From: an uncultured bacterium
Lineage (GTDB): Bacteria > Verrucomicrobiota > Kiritimatiellia > PWTM01
Assembly (NCBI GenBank): GCA_938010045.1
Contig: CALLFZ010000031.1
Location: 1-64,000, forward strand
Direction: 5' to 3'
DNA: 64,000 nt
Shown: one piece after another, positions 35,666-45,400 of the stretch
How the letters are laid out: every line of letters begins with the position of its first letter
How positions within the stretch are numbered: the first letter of the stretch is position 1
Made by a program: the position numbers and the translations under genes
Notes under the pieces: generated by a model
Told to the model about the DNA's origin: nothing
The model's input: only the letters and a program-made list of their open reading frames with translations
The model's database searches: none

Positions 35666-36091
35666 ATGCGTATCGTCCGCGAAGGACCCGAGGAGGCCAA
35701 GTTCCAGATGGCGCCCATGATCGACATGGTCTTCCTGTTGCTGATCTTCTTCATGTGCGCCTCCTCGATCAGCCAGACCCGCACGCTCAAACTCGAACTG
35801 CCCACCGCCACGAAGGGCGTCGTGCCGAAGGAGCGGCCGGACCGATGGACCGTCAACGTCTTCGCCGACGGCTCCCTCTACAGCGGCGACCGGCCCGTGA
35901 CGGTGGATGATCTCAAGGCCGAGGTGCAGCAGCGGCTCCGTGAGACCCCGTCGACCAAGATCTATTTGCGCGCCGATGCGAACGCGGAACACCGACACAT
36001 CAAGAAGGTGCTGAACGCGATGGCCGCGATCGGAGTGGACGACTTCATCTTCGCGGTGTTCAATCCGTCCGAGACCGGAGGCGAGCCGTGA
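35666..36091 (+). CDS. ExbD/TolR family protein, first copy
   Basis: 141 residues from the ATG at 35666; the track ORF starts earlier inside exbB. Its single membrane helix carries the proton-binding aspartate: MAPMIDMVFLLLIFFM. The periplasmic domain follows (LKLELPTATKG, VFADGSLYSG, HRHIKKVLNAMAAIGVDDFIFAVF). It ends in a GTGA overlap with a second ExbD gene. Two different ExbD subunits per ExbB are known in some PVC and Bacteroidetes systems. Confidence 0.92.
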   Translation: MRIVREGPEEAKFQMAPMIDMVFLLLIFFMCASSISQTRTLKLELPTATKGVVPKERPDRWTVNVFADGSLYSGDRPVTVDDLKAEVQQRLRETPSTKIYLRADANAEHRHIKKVLNAMAAIGVDDFIFAVFNPSETGGEP

Positions 36092-36525
36092 AAGCTCCGG
36101 AGTTTGAAATTGACGATCCGGACGTCAACGTGTCGTCGCTGATCGACATGGTCTTCCTGTTGCTGTCGTACTTCATCGCGACCGCGAGCCTGATGAAGTC
36201 CGAGGCGGACCTCGGCATCCGGCTTCCGGGCATGCTCGCGCAGGCGCAGACGGTGGACATGGCCGATGAACAGGTGATCGAGATCCGTGAGACCGGCCGG
36301 GTCGTGCTGAACGGTCTCGAGTATGACTCGCCCGACTCCGCCGAGCTACCTCAGCTCGTGCAGGTGCTGGTGCGCTACCGCCTGGCTTCGCAGGCCGCGA
36401 AGGCGGAACCGATGATCACGCTGCAGCCGGACGACAAGACCCGCCACCAGCGCGTCGTGGACGTGATGAACGCCTGCGCGCGCGCCGGAATCAAAAACGT
36501 GACCTTCGCGGCGGGCGGCGACTGA
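36088..36525 (+). CDS. ExbD/TolR family protein, second copy
   Basis: 145 residues starting at the GTG that overlaps the previous stop. The membrane helix has the same key aspartate (VSSLIDMVFLLLSYFI). The sequence is clearly different from the first copy, so the two are probably not interchangeable and may form a heteromeric ExbD pair. The periplasmic part (VIEIRETGRVVLNGLEY, QRVVDVMNACARAGIKNVTF) is standard. The VWA gene starts 19 bases later. Confidence 0.9.
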   Translation: MKAPEFEIDDPDVNVSSLIDMVFLLLSYFIATASLMKSEADLGIRLPGMLAQAQTVDMADEQVIEIRETGRVVLNGLEYDSPDSAELPQLVQVLVRYRLASQAAKAEPMITLQPDDKTRHQRVVDVMNACARAGIKNVTFAAGGD

Positions 36526-36544
36526 CGGTGAGCGGGGACCGACC

Positions 36545-37885
36545 ATGAAACGAACGCTCGACCTCGGCGTGTTGCTCTCGGGCTTCGGATACCGCAAGCT
36601 CAGCGAGGAAAAACAGCGCGTGCTGCTGATCGTTGGCGGGATCAGCCTCGGCCTCCACATCGCGGCGCTGCTCGTATTCGGCTCGTGGATCGTCATCCGT
36701 TCGATCATCGAAGAGCGGACCGTCTTCACCGCGCCGCCGCCGATCAAGACCTACGAGCCGCGCAAGCTCGAGCACCAGATCAAGGTGTCGAAGCGGCAAC
36801 GCAGCTCAAGCCGCCCGGCCGTGATGCCCCGCATGGTCGCGGCGCGCCCCTCGAACCTGGCGATGCCGGAGATCAAGGTGGATCCGAAGCTCGTCCGCAC
36901 GAGCTTCCAGCCGAAGTTCAAGGCGATCACCGGCATCGGGCTCGGCGCGGGCCTCGGGACGGGCTATGGCCTCGGCGGCTTCGGCGAGGGTGTCTCGGCG
37001 TTCGACTTTTTCGGCATTCGAGGACGCGGCGAAAAGATCATGATCTGCGTGGACGTCTCCATCAGCATGATCGAGGAGGAACGCGGCGGGTTCGAGGGGT
37101 TCGAACGCGTGAAGGCGCGTCTCGGCCAGGTGATTGACGCGCTGACCGAGCGCACGTTGTTCAACGTGGTCGCCTTCGCGGACGCCGCGCAGACCTTTCG
37201 CGATGAGATGGTGCCCGCGACGGAGCAGAACAAGCGCGAGGCGAAGAAGTTTCTCTCGCCTCTGAATACGAAAAACAACTATGGTCTGAGCCAGGGGAAT
37301 GTGAGGGCGGTGGACTTTGGCCGTAAGGCCGCTGGCGGCACGACGCGGCTCGACCTGGCGCTGACCGCCGCGTTTCTGCAGGGAGCCGACACTATCCTGA
37401 TCATCTCTGATGGCATTCCGCGCGTTCGAAAGGAGCTGACGGCCGATCAGCAGTCGGCGTGGGAGGCGCAGCTCGAACAGTGGCGGCGCGAGCATGCCGA
37501 TGCCATCCGCGCCTACGAAACAGCCATGGCGAACATGGAGTGGAAGACCGAACGGGTCTGGGTGCCGCCGCAACCGGCGCGTCTGCGCGAAGACGGCATG
37601 CGCGGACCCACGGAAGGACACTACGAGACGCGCCGTGTGCCGACCCGTCCCCTTCCCCCGCGGCCGCAGCCGCCGAAGATGCCCGATCATCTGCAGTGGT
37701 GGACGCTGGAGGACTTTTTTGAGCACTTCGCGCTGCTGCATGAACAGTGCTATTCGAAAAAAGGTAAGAAACCGCCCGTCGTGCACGCGATCGGCTACGG
37801 CATCGACAAGGAAGGCGCCGATTTTTTGCAGGCGTTTACGAAGAAGTACAACGGCTCCTTCCGCCGGATCAGCCGGATCAACTAG
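36545..37885 (+). CDS. Membrane-anchored von Willebrand factor A protein in TonB position
   Basis: 446 residues. The first 60 residues hold one TonB-like membrane anchor (LIVGGISLGLHIAALLVFGSWIVI), followed by a basic and proline-containing linker (APPPIKTYEPRKLEHQIKV) and a Gly-rich hinge (GIGLGAGLGTGYGLGGFG). A VWA domain then begins near residue 160 with an intact MIDAS metal site: DVSISM (residue 168), GGTTRLDLA and IISDGIP. A charged insert (about 300-375) precedes the C-terminal strand. VWA domains bind protein partners through a metal ion. The position after ExbB-ExbD-ExbD, where TonB or TolA normally sits, suggests that the motor acts on this protein. It ends the operon. Confidence 0.85.
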   Translation: MKRTLDLGVLLSGFGYRKLSEEKQRVLLIVGGISLGLHIAALLVFGSWIVIRSIIEERTVFTAPPPIKTYEPRKLEHQIKVSKRQRSSSRPAVMPRMVAARPSNLAMPEIKVDPKLVRTSFQPKFKAITGIGLGAGLGTGYGLGGFGEGVSAFDFFGIRGRGEKIMICVDVSISMIEEERGGFEGFERVKARLGQVIDALTERTLFNVVAFADAAQTFRDEMVPATEQNKREAKKFLSPLNTKNNYGLSQGNVRAVDFGRKAAGGTTRLDLALTAAFLQGADTILIISDGIPRVRKELTADQQSAWEAQLEQWRREHADAIRAYETAMANMEWKTERVWVPPQPARLREDGMRGPTEGHYETRRVPTRPLPPRPQPPKMPDHLQWWTLEDFFEHFALLHEQCYSKKGKKPPVVHAIGYGIDKEGADFLQAFTKKYNGSFRRISRIN

Positions 37886-38559
37886 TCCGTCCGCGCGGCA
37901 CCTGCCGGTTTCATCCCGTGCCGGCCCGTGTCGGGCGGTGGACCGTAAACCTCCTCGGCGCGCCGCCCGCGGTCCTTCATCGCAGGAGTCGCGGACGGCG
38001 GTAGTTGCGGCCCTCGCGGGCGGGAGGGCTCGGACCAACGGCGGCGTGTGACAGATCGCCCTTCACGTCGCCTGCCGTACGGACCGGGGTCTCGCGAGAC
38101 GATTCCGTCGCCGAGCACGGCGACCCTCCGATGCGATCTGAGCGCGATCGGGCTCCCGCCGCGTTGGCCACGATCACCCCCGGCTTCGTCCTGGATCGGC
38201 GTCACGACGGAGGGCCAACCGACCGCGGCCCCGTGAGCCGGGCTGTCGCCGCACGCGGCGAGTGCGGCGGCTGGCGTGCGGTGCGAAGCGCAGTGCGGCA
38301 TGGCTGCGGGCGTGCGTGGGCCTGCCCGGCCCTCGAGGCGCGAAGAGGCACGACACCGGGAGGCTAGGGCACCCGAGCCGCCAAGGGGGGCGCCGCTCCG
38401 GTGAACGCCCAAGCGGCGTCGCGCTCGGAGGACCGCAGCGGGAGGGATGGCGGAGGAATCCGGGGGCGAGGTCGCGGAACGGGATCGGCGGGGCTATAGT
38501 GTGTGGAGGCGTGCCGCTTCTCCACCATGGTGAGATCGGGCGCCGAAATGGAGGACCAG
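37886..38559. other. 674-base gap without a supported gene
   Basis: Several short overlapping ORFs exist on both strands, but none has a convincing start, domain or codon pattern. The last 65 bases lead into the DUF1080 gene: TATAGT at 38495-38500 is a possible -10 box without a clear -35, and GGAGG lies at 38550-38554. No hairpin terminator with a T-run is seen after the VWA gene. Confidence 0.5.
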
Positions 38560-39228
38560 ATGATGACTCGCCCTGTGCTGTCGATCTCCGCCGGTGTCGT
38601 CCTGGCTTGGTCTCTCGCCGTGCCGGCGATCTCGGCCGAGGTCACGCCGGCGCCGTTCGATCTCGATCAGTGGGACGCGCGGCTGGCCGAACCGGCGGTG
38701 CGAAAGGAGGACGTCTGGCAGGTCCGCGACGGCGTGCTGATCTGCCGCGGCGAACCGATGGGGTACCTCTACACGAAGCAGGTCTTCACGAATCTCAAGA
38801 TGCGATTCGAGTGGCGGTGGGCGCCGGGGACGACGCCGGGCAATAGCGGCGTGCTGCTGCGGATCAACGGCGAGCCGAAACCGCTGCCCCGCTCGATCGA
38901 GGTGCAGTTAAAAAGTGGTGACGCGGGCGCGATCTACGGCTTCCACGGCATGGCGGTGAATGGCCCCGCGGATCGCACATTCCGACGCGAAGGGCATCCG
39001 CTGGGTGGAGATCTCACCGGCGTGCGCAAGATGGAAGCGACCGAACAGGAACCGGGGCAGTGGAACTCGATGGAGATCGAGCTGCGCGCAGGGACGCTGC
39101 GGGTGCGCGTCAACGGGCGGGACGTTAACTCGGCGGAGGGATGCGAAATCACGGGCGGACCGGTGGGGCTCCAGTCGGAAGGCGGCGAAATCCATTTCCG
39201 AAATGTCGTGATCGAACCGCTGCCGTAA
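38560..39228 (+). CDS. DUF1080 (3-keto-disaccharide hydrolase-like) secreted protein
   Basis: 222 residues from the ATG at 38560, five bases after GGAGG; the track start at 38503 has no ribosome-binding site. A signal peptide follows (ISAGVVLAWSLAVPAISA). The mature part is a concanavalin-like jelly roll of the DUF1080 family: WQVRDGVLICRGEPMGYLYTKQVFTNLKMRFEWRW, GNSGVLLRI, SIEVQLKSGDAGAIY and WNSMEIELRAGTLRVRVNGR. Related proteins hydrolyse 3-keto-disaccharides or bind glycans and are very frequent in Planctomycetes and Verrucomicrobia. It is followed after 75 bases by another secreted protein on the same strand. Confidence 0.85.
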   Translation: MMTRPVLSISAGVVLAWSLAVPAISAEVTPAPFDLDQWDARLAEPAVRKEDVWQVRDGVLICRGEPMGYLYTKQVFTNLKMRFEWRWAPGTTPGNSGVLLRINGEPKPLPRSIEVQLKSGDAGAIYGFHGMAVNGPADRTFRREGHPLGGDLTGVRKMEATEQEPGQWNSMEIELRAGTLRVRVNGRDVNSAEGCEITGGPVGLQSEGGEIHFRNVVIEPLP

Positions 39229-39303
39229 CGTGCAATAAAACCGGCCGAATGTCGTTGAAAGGAGGTCGTCGGTGCTCGGACCTCGAACCCAAGGGAGTGC
39301 GCG

Positions 39304-42300
39304 ATGAACGGTTGGATGCGCAGGGCGATGCCCGCGTCGCTCGTCGTGGCGTCGCTGCTGGTGTTGGTTTGGCTCGGGACGACCGCGACCGGTGCAGACG
39401 GACGTGGCCGCGGTCGCGGTCGGCGGGGGACGGTGGAGGGCGGTGGGGCCGGCGGCGCGGAGGAACCGCCGGTCACGTCGCCGCTACCTGCCCTGGGCGC
39501 CACCGTGTTGCGAGTCGAGTTTGGCAGCCGCGCCGCACAAGGGCGCAAAGAGCCCACCGTGTGGGACGGTTCGGTCGAAGTGTCGCCGGGCCGCGTGACC
39601 GCGATCCGCAGTTGGTGGCGCGATCCCCGCGACGTGATCGACGGCACGTCATGGAAGCTCACGACGAGGCGTTCGGTCCCATGGAATGCCGAGCAGCGCA
39701 AACGTGGCCACGAACTGATGCCGTTGCAGGATTCGGCGCTGCTGGTCGAAGTGGCAGAGGCCGCGCCGGAGACGGTGCTTTCGTTCCGCACGGCCCAGGG
39801 TGATTTCAAGGTGCGGCTCGACGAGCTTGACGGCGGCCGGTCGGTGGAGCGGATGAACGGTCTCGTGGCGGTGTCGCGGGCCGCCGTGGCCACGCCGATC
39901 CTTTCGGCGCCGACGGAGGACGACTGGCCGGCGGCGGCCACCGCGCCCGACGGCGCGCTCTATGTCGCCTATGTCGCGTTCCGCCACAACGTGAAGTTCC
40001 GCGCGCCCGTCTGGATCCATGCGATGCCCGAGTCATTTGCCGATCTCGACGATCCGACCGGCGGCGATCAGGTGATGTTGCTGCGCTGGAGCGGCGGCCA
40101 GTGGGAGGGGCCGTGGGAAGTGAGCCCGAAGGGCGGGGACGTGTTTCGACCGGCCGTGGCGGTGGATGGGAACGGCGCGGTGTGGGTGATCTGGACCGCG
40201 AAGCAGGACGGCCGATGGGACCTCTACGCGAGACGGCGCGTGGATGATCGGTGGTCGGAGCCGCAGGCGCTCACCCGCTCGCCGGGCCCGGACCTGTTGC
40301 CGGCGGCCGCGCGGGACCGCGAAGGGCGCGTGTGGGTGACCTGGATGGCGTTCCGGGACGGCGGGCATGCGGACATCCTCGCGGCGCGGCAGGAGGGCCA
40401 CCGCTTCGGATCGCCGCAGGTCGTCTGCGACCGCGCGGGCAACCAGTGGGGACCGGCCATCGCCACCTCGGCGGATGGACAGGTCGTGGTCGCATGGGAT
40501 TCGTATGAGCACGGCAACTATGACGTATATCTGCGGCGGTGGGCGGATGGGCGATGGGGGGAGATCGTGCCGGTCGCGGCCTCAGCGGCGGGAGAAATGC
40601 GGCCGAGTGTGGCGTTCGACCGTGCCGGTCGGGTGTGGATCGCCTACGAAAAAAGCCCCGAGCTGTGGGGCAAAGACTTCGGCGCGCTGGTGAAGGACAA
40701 GGGAGTGGGACTGCTGATGGGGCGTTCGGTGGAGGTGCGCATCTGGGACGGCACCTCGTGGTTCGAGCCCGCGCAGCCGGCCGCGGAGGCCTTCAGTGGT
40801 CCGGCGCTCGTGCAGCGGCGCGCGGGGGGGGCGGGCGCTCCACGGCGCCGTGGGACGCTCGCTCTGCCGGTGCTGACGTGCGACCCCTCCGGCCGGATGT
40901 GGCTGTCGGTGCGCACGGCCCGCGCAGCCGGCCGCGTGAATGTGGGAACGGTGTGGTTGAATCACCTCGCGTGGTATGAGGGAGATCGCTGGTCGGACGA
41001 GGTGATCTGCGACGGCACCGATCACTTGCTCGACAGCCGGCCAGCCTTCGCGACACTCGCGGACGGCTCGATGGTCATGATCTGCGCTTCGGACGGTCGG
41101 ATGCAGACCGCTGCGAAACTCCCCGATTGGTTTGTGCAGATGTTGCGCCGCGAGGGGCAGCCGATCATGGAACGGCCGCTGACGGCGCGGTGGCCGGATC
41201 CAGTGAATAGCGAGCTGGCCGCGGCGCGGCTGGCGTCTCCGTCGCGCGCCCCGGCGCCGATGACTCTCAAGCCCTTGGCCGAACCGCCGGCTGTGGCGGG
41301 AAAGGACGAACGGGCGCTGAAGGAAGAGCGCGAGATCGCCGCGCTGCGCGCCGCGCGGACCACAGTGGGCGGCCGAACCTACCGTCTGGCGCGCGGCGAA
41401 TTTCACCGCCACACCGAGATCTCCAACGATGGCGGCGGTGACGGCATGCTGATGGACATGTGGCGGTACGGTCTGGACTCCGCCGCGATGGATTGGATTG
41501 GCAACGGCGACCACGACAACGGCGCCGGCCGGGAGTACTCGTGGTGGGTCATCCAGAAGACCACGGACCTGTTCTTCGTGCCCGGCGCCTTTGTGCCGAT
41601 GTACAGCTATGAGCGATCGGTCAGCTACCCGGACGGCCACCGCAATGTCGTGTTCGCCCACCGGGGCGTGCGCCCGCTGCCACGGCTGCAGAACGGCACC
41701 GGCCGCGCCATGGACGACCTCCCGGAGGATGCGGAGCGTCCCAGCTCGCCGGACACGCAGATGCTCTACCGCTATCTCGGCGAGCATGACGGCATCTGTG
41801 CCAGCCACACGAGCGGCACGGACATGGGCACCGACTGGCGCGACCACAATCCGAAGGTCGAGCCGGTGGTCGAGATCTATCAGGGATGCCGCCAAAACTA
41901 TGAAATGCCCGGCGCTCCTCGCGCGAACACCGCGGACAACTCCCTCGGCGGCTGGCGGCCGCTCGGGTTTGTCTCGCGTGCGTTGACGAAGGGCTATCGG
42001 CTCGGATTTCAGGCCTCCAGCGACCACATGTCCACGCACATCAGCTACTGCAACGTCTGGGCCGAGGATCTCACGCGCGAGGCGATTCTGGCCGGACTGA
42101 AGGCTCGGCGGGTGTACGGGGCCACGGACAACATCCTTGCCGACGTACGGTGCGGCGAGCATTTCATGGGCGAGGAGTTTTCGATGCGGGGGCGGCCGAC
42201 GCTGCACGTGCGGCTGCGCGGCACGGCACCCTTCGCGCGCGTTCACATCATCCGGGATGGCGCCATCGTGCACACCGAGGAGCCGAAGTCGGTGGAGGTG

Positions 42301-42423
42301 GACTTCCGATGGACAGACCTCGCGGCCGAGCCCGGGCCGACGCGCTACTACTACGTGCGCGGTGAACAGGAGGACGGCGAGCTCGTCTGGGTCTCGCCGA
42401 TGTGGATCACGGTGGTGCGGTGA
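39304..42423 (+). CDS. Large secreted protein: repeat-rich N-terminal region plus PHP-type metallohydrolase domain
   Basis: 1039 residues with a signal peptide (ASLVVASLLVLVWLGTTATGA). Residues about 190-560 contain repeated Trp-rich strands with Asp-box-like turns (VDGNGAVWVIWTAKQDGRWDLYARR, DREGRVWVTWMAFRDGG, DRAGRVWIAYEK), suggesting a beta-propeller of BNR/sialidase-like type. From residue 700 a PHP-like metal-dependent domain follows: EFHRHTEISNDGGG, DWIGNGDHDNGAGREY, DGICASHTSGTDMGTDW and LGFQASSDHMSTHISYCNVWA. These His/Asp clusters are the expected metal ligands. Similar DUF3604-type domains occur in secreted phosphoesterase-like proteins. The protein ends in a small beta domain. The substrate is unknown; an extracellular polymer is a reasonable guess. 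The P-type ATPase gene begins 15 bases later. Confidence 0.72.
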   Translation: MNGWMRRAMPASLVVASLLVLVWLGTTATGADGRGRGRGRRGTVEGGGAGGAEEPPVTSPLPALGATVLRVEFGSRAAQGRKEPTVWDGSVEVSPGRVTAIRSWWRDPRDVIDGTSWKLTTRRSVPWNAEQRKRGHELMPLQDSALLVEVAEAAPETVLSFRTAQGDFKVRLDELDGGRSVERMNGLVAVSRAAVATPILSAPTEDDWPAAATAPDGALYVAYVAFRHNVKFRAPVWIHAMPESFADLDDPTGGDQVMLLRWSGGQWEGPWEVSPKGGDVFRPAVAVDGNGAVWVIWTAKQDGRWDLYARRRVDDRWSEPQALTRSPGPDLLPAAARDREGRVWVTWMAFRDGGHADILAARQEGHRFGSPQVVCDRAGNQWGPAIATSADGQVVVAWDSYEHGNYDVYLRRWADGRWGEIVPVAASAAGEMRPSVAFDRAGRVWIAYEKSPELWGKDFGALVKDKGVGLLMGRSVEVRIWDGTSWFEPAQPAAEAFSGPALVQRRAGGAGAPRRRGTLALPVLTCDPSGRMWLSVRTARAAGRVNVGTVWLNHLAWYEGDRWSDEVICDGTDHLLDSRPAFATLADGSMVMICASDGRMQTAAKLPDWFVQMLRREGQPIMERPLTARWPDPVNSELAAARLASPSRAPAPMTLKPLAEPPAVAGKDERALKEEREIAALRAARTTVGGRTYRLARGEFHRHTEISNDGGGDGMLMDMWRYGLDSAAMDWIGNGDHDNGAGREYSWWVIQKTTDLFFVPGAFVPMYSYERSVSYPDGHRNVVFAHRGVRPLPRLQNGTGRAMDDLPEDAERPSSPDTQMLYRYLGEHDGICASHTSGTDMGTDWRDHNPKVEPVVEIYQGCRQNYEMPGAPRANTADNSLGGWRPLGFVSRALTKGYRLGFQASSDHMSTHISYCNVWAEDLTREAILAGLKARRVYGATDNILADVRCGEHFMGEEFSMRGRPTLHVRLRGTAPFARVHIIRDGAIVHTEEPKSVEVDFRWTDLAAEPGPTRYYYVRGEQEDGELVWVSPMWITVVR

Positions 42424-42438
42424 GGAGGCGCGGCTTGG

Positions 42439-45400
42439 GTGCGATCTGGCGCGGCCCTGCGCTCCGGGCCCATGGTTGAGGCGCCTCAGCATCGTCCCGC
42501 CCATTGGGACGCGCGTCGGATCGCGGCGGCTCGCGTGGCGCTGGTTGGCGCGGGGCTTCTCGCCTACATCACCGGCCGCTGGCGGGCGGTCGCGGGGTGG
42601 GACGCCGCGCTCCTTCTGACGCTGGCGGGCGGATGGCCGATCTACTGGCGGGCGGCCTCTCAACTCGTTCGTGGTCGTCTGACCGCCGATCTGGCCGTCG
42701 CGCTTGCGGCGCTGGGCGCGCTCTACATCGGTCAGCCTCTGGCCGCCGCCGAGGTCGTCTTCATCATGCTGCTCGGCGAGCTGCTCGAGGAGGCGACCGT
42801 TGCGCGGACGCGTGCGGGGATCTCGGCGCTTCTGCGCATGCGGCCGGCGACCGCGCGCGTTCGGCGCCATGGTGCGGAGCTGGATGTGCCGGTCGCCGAT
42901 CTTGCGGCCGGCGACCTGGTGATCGTTCGGCCCGGAGAGCTGGTTCCGACAGACGGTCGCATCGAGAACGGCACCGCCGCGGTGGATGAGCATGCGCTGA
43001 CGGGTGAGTCCGTGCCGGCCGACCGTGGGCCGGGCGACCCGGTGTATGAGGGCAGCATCCCGCTGGACGGATCGATCGAGGTGCGCGTGGAACGCGTCGG
43101 AGCCGACACGGCGCTCGGCCGGATGCTGTGCCTCGTCGAGGCCGCGGCGGCCGCGCGCGCCCCGATTCAGCGGCTCGCCGACCGGTGGGCGGCGTGGTTT
43201 GTGCCGATCGTGGTCGCGATCGCGGCGTGGGTCGGGTGGCGGACCGGCGACCTCGTCCGTGCGGTGGCAGTGCTCGTGGTGGCCTGTCCATGCGCGCTCG
43301 TGCTCGCCACGCCGACGGCCGTGGTCGCCGCGATCGGCGCGCTGGCCCGGCATGGCGTGCTGGTCAAGGGGGGCGCAGCGCTGGAAACGCTCGGCCGGAT
43401 TCGAACGCTTCTGTTCGACAAGACGGGCACGTTGACTCAGGCGCGGCTCGAGGTGGTAGAGATCGTGGCCGCCTCTGGCGAGGCCCGCGAGACGGTATTG
43501 GCCCTGGCGGCGGCAGTTGAGGCCGGTTCGGCGCATCCGCTGGCGCGGGCGATCGTGGCGGCCGCCGCGGCCAGACAGAGTATTCTCCCGGGGGCCGCCG
43601 GATTCCGGTCGCACGCCGGGCTCGGCGCAGAGGCGGCCGTCGGTGGCGAGGCAGTGCGGGTCGGTAGCCGGCGATGGTTCGAGTCGCTGGGCGTGGAGAT
43701 CCCGACCGGTCTGGATGAGCAAGCGCGCGCGGCGGCGGAGCGGGGACTCACGCTGGTCTGGGTGGCGCGCGCGGGCCGGGCGGTCGGCGCGCTCGCGATC
43801 GCAGATGTGGTTCGGCCGGAGGCCGCGGCCGCGCTGCACGAGCTGGAGCACCTCGGCCTGCGGCGCGTGCGCATGCTGACCGGTGATCATGAGGCGGTCG
43901 CTCGGGCGGTGGGTCGCGCGCTGGGCATTGCGGATGTGCGGGCGCAGTTGCTGCCGGCCGACAAGATCGCGGAGGTGCGTCGCGCCGCGGCCGAAGGCGG
44001 GCCGGTGGCGATGGTGGGGGACGGCCTGAACGATGCGCCGGCGTTGCAGGCGGCGGACCTCGGCATCGCGATGGCGGACATCGGTTCGGATCTCGCGATC
44101 GAGTCGGCCGGTGTGGTGCTGGTGGGGGGCGACCTGCGCAAAATTCCCCGCGCGATCGAGACCGCGCGGCGCGCGCGGCGCACCATCGTCGAGAACGTTC
44201 TTTTGTTCACGGTCGGCTTCAATGTGGCCGGCGTCGCGGCGGCGGCGGCCGGCTGGCTTCCGCCCGTCATAGCGGCCATCTGGCATCAGGTCGGCTCGCT
44301 GGCGGTCGTGCTCAACTCCATGCGGCTGCTCATCGAACCGGGTACGTTCCGACATCGCTGGATGCACTGGATGGAAGCCGCGCGCGCGCATCGCCGGCGA
44401 TGGGCGGTGGCGGCCACCGCCGCGGCGCTGCTGGCGTGGCTCGGCACCGGCGTGGTGATCGTCGGCCCCGGCGAGGCGGCGGTCGTGCGCGAGTTTGGCC
44501 GGGCACGGGCCGAGCCGCTGCCGCCCGGGCTCTGGGTCCATGCGCCGTGGCCGTTGGGCCGGCGCGACATCATTCGGCCCGCGGAGGTTCGACGAATCGA
44601 AATTGGGTTCCGCTCGGATCCGACCGGCGTCGCGAACGAACCACCCGCGTACGACTGGAACGTGCAGCACCGAGGCGGGCGTTACGTTCGGGTCGCGGCC
44701 GAGGCAGAGGTGTGGACCGGCGACGAGAATCTGGCCGAGGTGAAGGCAGTGGTCCACTACCGAATTCGCGATCCCCACGCGGCGCTGTTCCAGATCGGAC
44801 GGCGGGATCGCGATGGACGGCCAGTGTGGGATGAGCTGGTTCGTCGCCTTGCTGAGTCGGCCCTCCGTACGGAGGCGTCGGTGAGCACCGTGGGCGGTCT
44901 AATGGCCGACGGACGGGTGGACATCGAGGCCCGGACGCGGCGTCGTCTCGCGGCGATGTTGGACCGGTTGGGCGGCGCGTTTGACGTGACGGATGTCCGC
45001 CTGGCCGATGTGCATCCGCCCGTCGAGGTCGTTCCGGCGTTTCGCGAGGTGGCCGCTGCGCAGGAGGCACGGGAGGCGGCGATCAATGAGGCCCAGGCCG
45101 ATGCGCTGGCCCAGCGCGCGGCCGCGCGCGGCGAGGCAGCCGCCCGCACGATCGGCGCGCGCGGCGCGGCGACGAGCCGATGGACCCGTGCGATGGGCGA
45201 GGCCCAACGCTTCACGGCGGTTGCGACGGCGTATGCGGCGGCGCCCGAGGTGGTCGCGACGCGCCTGCGCTGGGAGACCGCCGAAGTGGCGCTGGCAGGC
45301 CGGCCAAAATGGATCGTGGAGGCCGCCGCCACGGGCGGGCGGCGGGTTTTGTGGCTGTCGGCGGATGGACGCTTCGAGCCGACGGCGGGCGCCCCGCGCG

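Noticed and set aside
37977-38412. Short minus-strand ORFs as a possible prepilin-like gene
   Set aside because: No N-terminal methylation motif, no ribosome-binding site and no family pattern could be found.
40582-44778. 1398-residue ORF on the minus strand
   Set aside because: It is the antisense shadow of the PHP-type and P-type ATPase genes. GC-rich codon use removes stops on the other strand; its translation is Arg/His/Pro-rich with no domains.
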